A stretch of DNA of 6,332 nt. It comes from Pseudomonadota bacterium. Its GTDB lineage: Bacteria > Bdellovibrionota_C > UBA2361 > OMIW01. A program made the position numbers and the translations under genes. Under the pieces are notes generated by a model that was not told the origin of the DNA, made no database searches, and saw only the letters and a program-made list of their open reading frames with translations. Shown here one piece after another: positions 4,923 to 6,332 of the stretch (position 1 is the stretch's first letter; each line of letters begins with the position of its first letter). The DNA lies in NCBI GenBank assembly GCA_900299205.1, contig OMIW01000191.1, forward strand, positions 1 through 6,332. Reading direction: 5' to 3'.

Positions 4923-4936
4923 TCCCAGCACCTCGT

Positions 4937-6332
4937 ATGAATGCGAAAACCTCTCCCCTTATCTCATTTCTCTGCGATCCCACCTCATACCCCCCCGCAT
5001 CTTCGATTCACTTCCCCTCCGGGGATTCCGTCACCCACATCGAGACCCTTGCATCCCACCTTTTCCTTGTCGGTCCCTACGCTTATAAATTAAAAAATCC
5101 ACTCTATCTCGATTTTATCGACTCCCGAGATCCTCTTCGCCGCTGGCACTTTTGTGAGGAAGAGATGCGGCTGAATCAACGGCTTGCTCCGGGACTCTAC
5201 CGCGAGGTTATTGGTATCATGCGGCGGAATGACGGTTCGTTTGAGCTGTCCCCGCCCTCACCCGAGTGCGTCGATTTTCTTTTGAAGATGTGTCGATTTG
5301 AATCGGGCGCGACCCTCGAATCGCTCCTCGCGACGGATCCCCCGTCCTCCGCGCAACTCGAGCGTTTGGCTGAGTTAATAGCAACCCTTCATTTGCAAGA
5401 ACCGCCCCATCCAGATTTTCCCGCCGCCTCGGTCCTTAGACGGCAGATAGAGGCGAATCGTCCAGTTCTTCTGAAAAGTCTTCCTGATTCTATCCGAATC
5501 GATGCGCTCATCGCCCGACAGATCGCAGCATTCGCCTCAAACGAGTCACTATTTGCCTCTCGCGCACCCTTTTTTGTGAAGAAAATCCACGGCGATCTTC
5601 ACAGCCGGAATATCTGTCGTTTCGACGGAGAACTCCTCCCATTTGACGGAATAGAGTTTAATCCCGAACTAAATACCATCGACACCATGAACGATATTGC
5701 GTTCATGGTTATGGACCTGATGTACCAAGAGGCGTGGAGCTGCCTGTCCATCTTCCTCTCACATTACCTTCGCATCACGGGTGACTACCAGGGGCTCGCC
5801 TTGATTCCTCTGCTCGTTAGCTATCGGGCAACAGTTCGGGCGAAGATACTCGCGCTCTCACCATCTGGCTGGAATGCTGATGCCGAAAAATATCTCCTTC
5901 TCGCCGAGACCGCTCTTTCGTGGCGACAACCTACTTTTATCGCAGTCGGGGGGCTCTCTGGTGCAGGGAAGAGCACCGTCGCCCACCAGATCGGCCGCGC
6001 ACAGGGTGCAGTGGTCATTCGCAGCGACTATATTCGCAAAGAGCTGACGGGAGTCGAAGATACGGAACCCGCTCCCTCTGGTGCCTACTCTGCTGAGATG
6101 ACAGCTCGTGTCTACGAATTGATGATTACCCGCGCTGCCGCTGTCCTTGCCGGTGGGCTGCCAGTCGTTCTCGATGCGACCTTTCAGAGCCGTGAGGCAC
6201 AGCTTCTCGTTGCCGGCTTGGCGGACATTCGGGGAGCAGAGTGCCACTGCATCTGGTGCCACTGTCGAACCGAAATCGCTCTCGAACGAATTCGCAATCG
6301 GACGGGCGATCCCTCTGATGCGACCGAAGAGA
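4937..6332 (+). CDS. Bifunctional aminoglycoside-phosphotransferase-like kinase / P-loop ATP-binding protein, N-terminal 465 residues (3' end outside window)
   Basis: This is a two-domain cytoplasmic protein of the COG2187 plus COG0645 arrangement; the physiological substrate of the family is not established. The N-terminal domain (about 1-330) has a protein-kinase-like fold. LVGPYAYKLKNPLYLDF (44-60) is the N-lobe strand with the candidate ATP lysine. KIHGDLHSRNI (216-226) is the catalytic loop with D220 and N225, and FDGIEF (236-241) carries the metal-binding D237. The C-terminal domain starts with Walker A GGLSGAGKST (338-347), then IRSDYIRKELTG (361-372), LDATFQSRE (412-420) and the lid-like CRTEIALERIRNR (443-455). 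Residues 436-443 read CHCIWCHC, an unusual Cys cluster for this position. An in-frame stop at 4895 leaves the ATG at 4937 as the only standard start; it has no clear ribosome site. Roughly 50-60 residues are probably missing at the window edge. Despite the fold, aminoglycoside resistance should not be assumed. Confidence 0.88.
   Translation, partial: MNAKTSPLISFLCDPTSYPPASSIHFPSGDSVTHIETLASHLFLVGPYAYKLKNPLYLDFIDSRDPLRRWHFCEEEMRLNQRLAPGLYREVIGIMRRNDGSFELSPPSPECVDFLLKMCRFESGATLESLLATDPPSSAQLERLAELIATLHLQEPPHPDFPAASVLRRQIEANRPVLLKSLPDSIRIDALIARQIAAFASNESLFASRAPFFVKKIHGDLHSRNICRFDGELLPFDGIEFNPELNTIDTMNDIAFMVMDLMYQEAWSCLSIFLSHYLRITGDYQGLALIPLLVSYRATVRAKILALSPSGWNADAEKYLLLAETALSWRQPTFIAVGGLSGAGKSTVAHQIGRAQGAVVIRSDYIRKELTGVEDTEPAPSGAYSAEMTARVYELMITRAAAVLAGGLPVVLDATFQSREAQLLVAGLADIRGAECHCIWCHCRTEIALERIRNRTGDPSDATEE

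Larger units (their letters stand above)
4430..4936. other. 507-nt repeat-rich intergenic region
   Basis: No convincing gene lies here. The stretch is visibly richer in A and T than its flanks. It holds the phosphatase promoter area, a small hairpin with a T-tract, a perfect palindrome, a long inverted repeat and clustered TTTTGAG motifs. TTTCACAC also occurs twice, 17 bp apart (4522-4529 and 4539-4546). TTGAC-type -35-like hexamers occur at 4631, 4755 and 4807, but none has a good -10 partner. Confidence 0.6.

Noticed and set aside
4854-4966. Leftward or rightward RNA gene (tRNA or small stable RNA) in the gap
   Set aside because: No cloverleaf, T-loop GTTCRA-type motif or recognised RNA signature was found.
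4792-5088. 98-aa rightward ORF overlapping the kinase start
   Set aside because: It is out of frame with the kinase N-terminus, and the LVGPYAYKLK family motif supports the other frame.
5821-6262. Leftward ORFs antisense to the P-loop domain
   Set aside because: They are shadows of the kinase coding sequence, which carries Walker A and lid motifs in its own frame.
4937-6332. Aminoglycoside resistance gene
   Set aside because: The fold and catalytic loop are shared, but the COG2187/COG0645 two-domain architecture is a housekeeping family of unknown substrate, not a known resistance enzyme.

Overview
The window looks like a Gram-negative bacterial chromosome. The evidence is a SecD/YajC export block, a secreted DsbD-N-type periplasmic protein with a classical signal peptide, and roughly half-GC coding DNA. 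The SecD N-terminus resembles the short 'deltaproteobacterial' type more than the E. coli type, but I cannot place the organism further. No tRNA, rRNA, CRISPR array or recognisable insertion sequence is visible.

Layout. Positions 1-2685 hold a leftward block, in transcription order: a stand-alone DsbD N-terminal-domain protein (1801-2685), a rho-independent terminator (1664-1685), yajC (1121-1525), a structured 202-nt gap, and the first 306 codons of secD (1-918, running off the window). The terminator separates the DsbD-like gene from yajC. It also argues against the long TTG-started yajC reading frame, because that start lies upstream of the terminator. Positions 2686-2978 are a divergent promoter region with -10-like boxes on both strands and a composite repeat. 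Rightward from it runs an unrecognised 148-aa acidic, Ser-rich protein (2979-3425). It converges on a leftward inositol-monophosphatase-superfamily gene (3497-4429). Positions 4430-4936 are about 500 nt of AT-richer, repeat-rich DNA with no convincing gene. Rightward from it runs a bifunctional COG2187/COG0645 protein, an aminoglycoside-phosphotransferase-like kinase fused to a P-loop kinase (4937 to the window end, partial).

How the parts work together. YajC and SecD are membrane partners of the SecYEG translocon, with SecF expected just outside the window. The DsbD-N-like protein is an exported periplasmic protein, so it is a plausible client of that machinery and may act in periplasmic thiol chemistry. 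The phosphatase and the two-domain kinase are divergent neighbours across the repeat-rich region; any functional link between them is speculation.

The least explained signals are in the gaps. These are a 43-codon ORF with a potential secD ribosome-site-sequestering stem between yajC and secD, a 23-bp imperfect inverted repeat enclosing 164 bp at 4711-4874, clustered TTTTGAG motifs, a perfect 8+8 palindrome at 4643-4660, and a repeat pair in the 2731-2804 divergent promoter. None of these amounts to a demonstrated new system.
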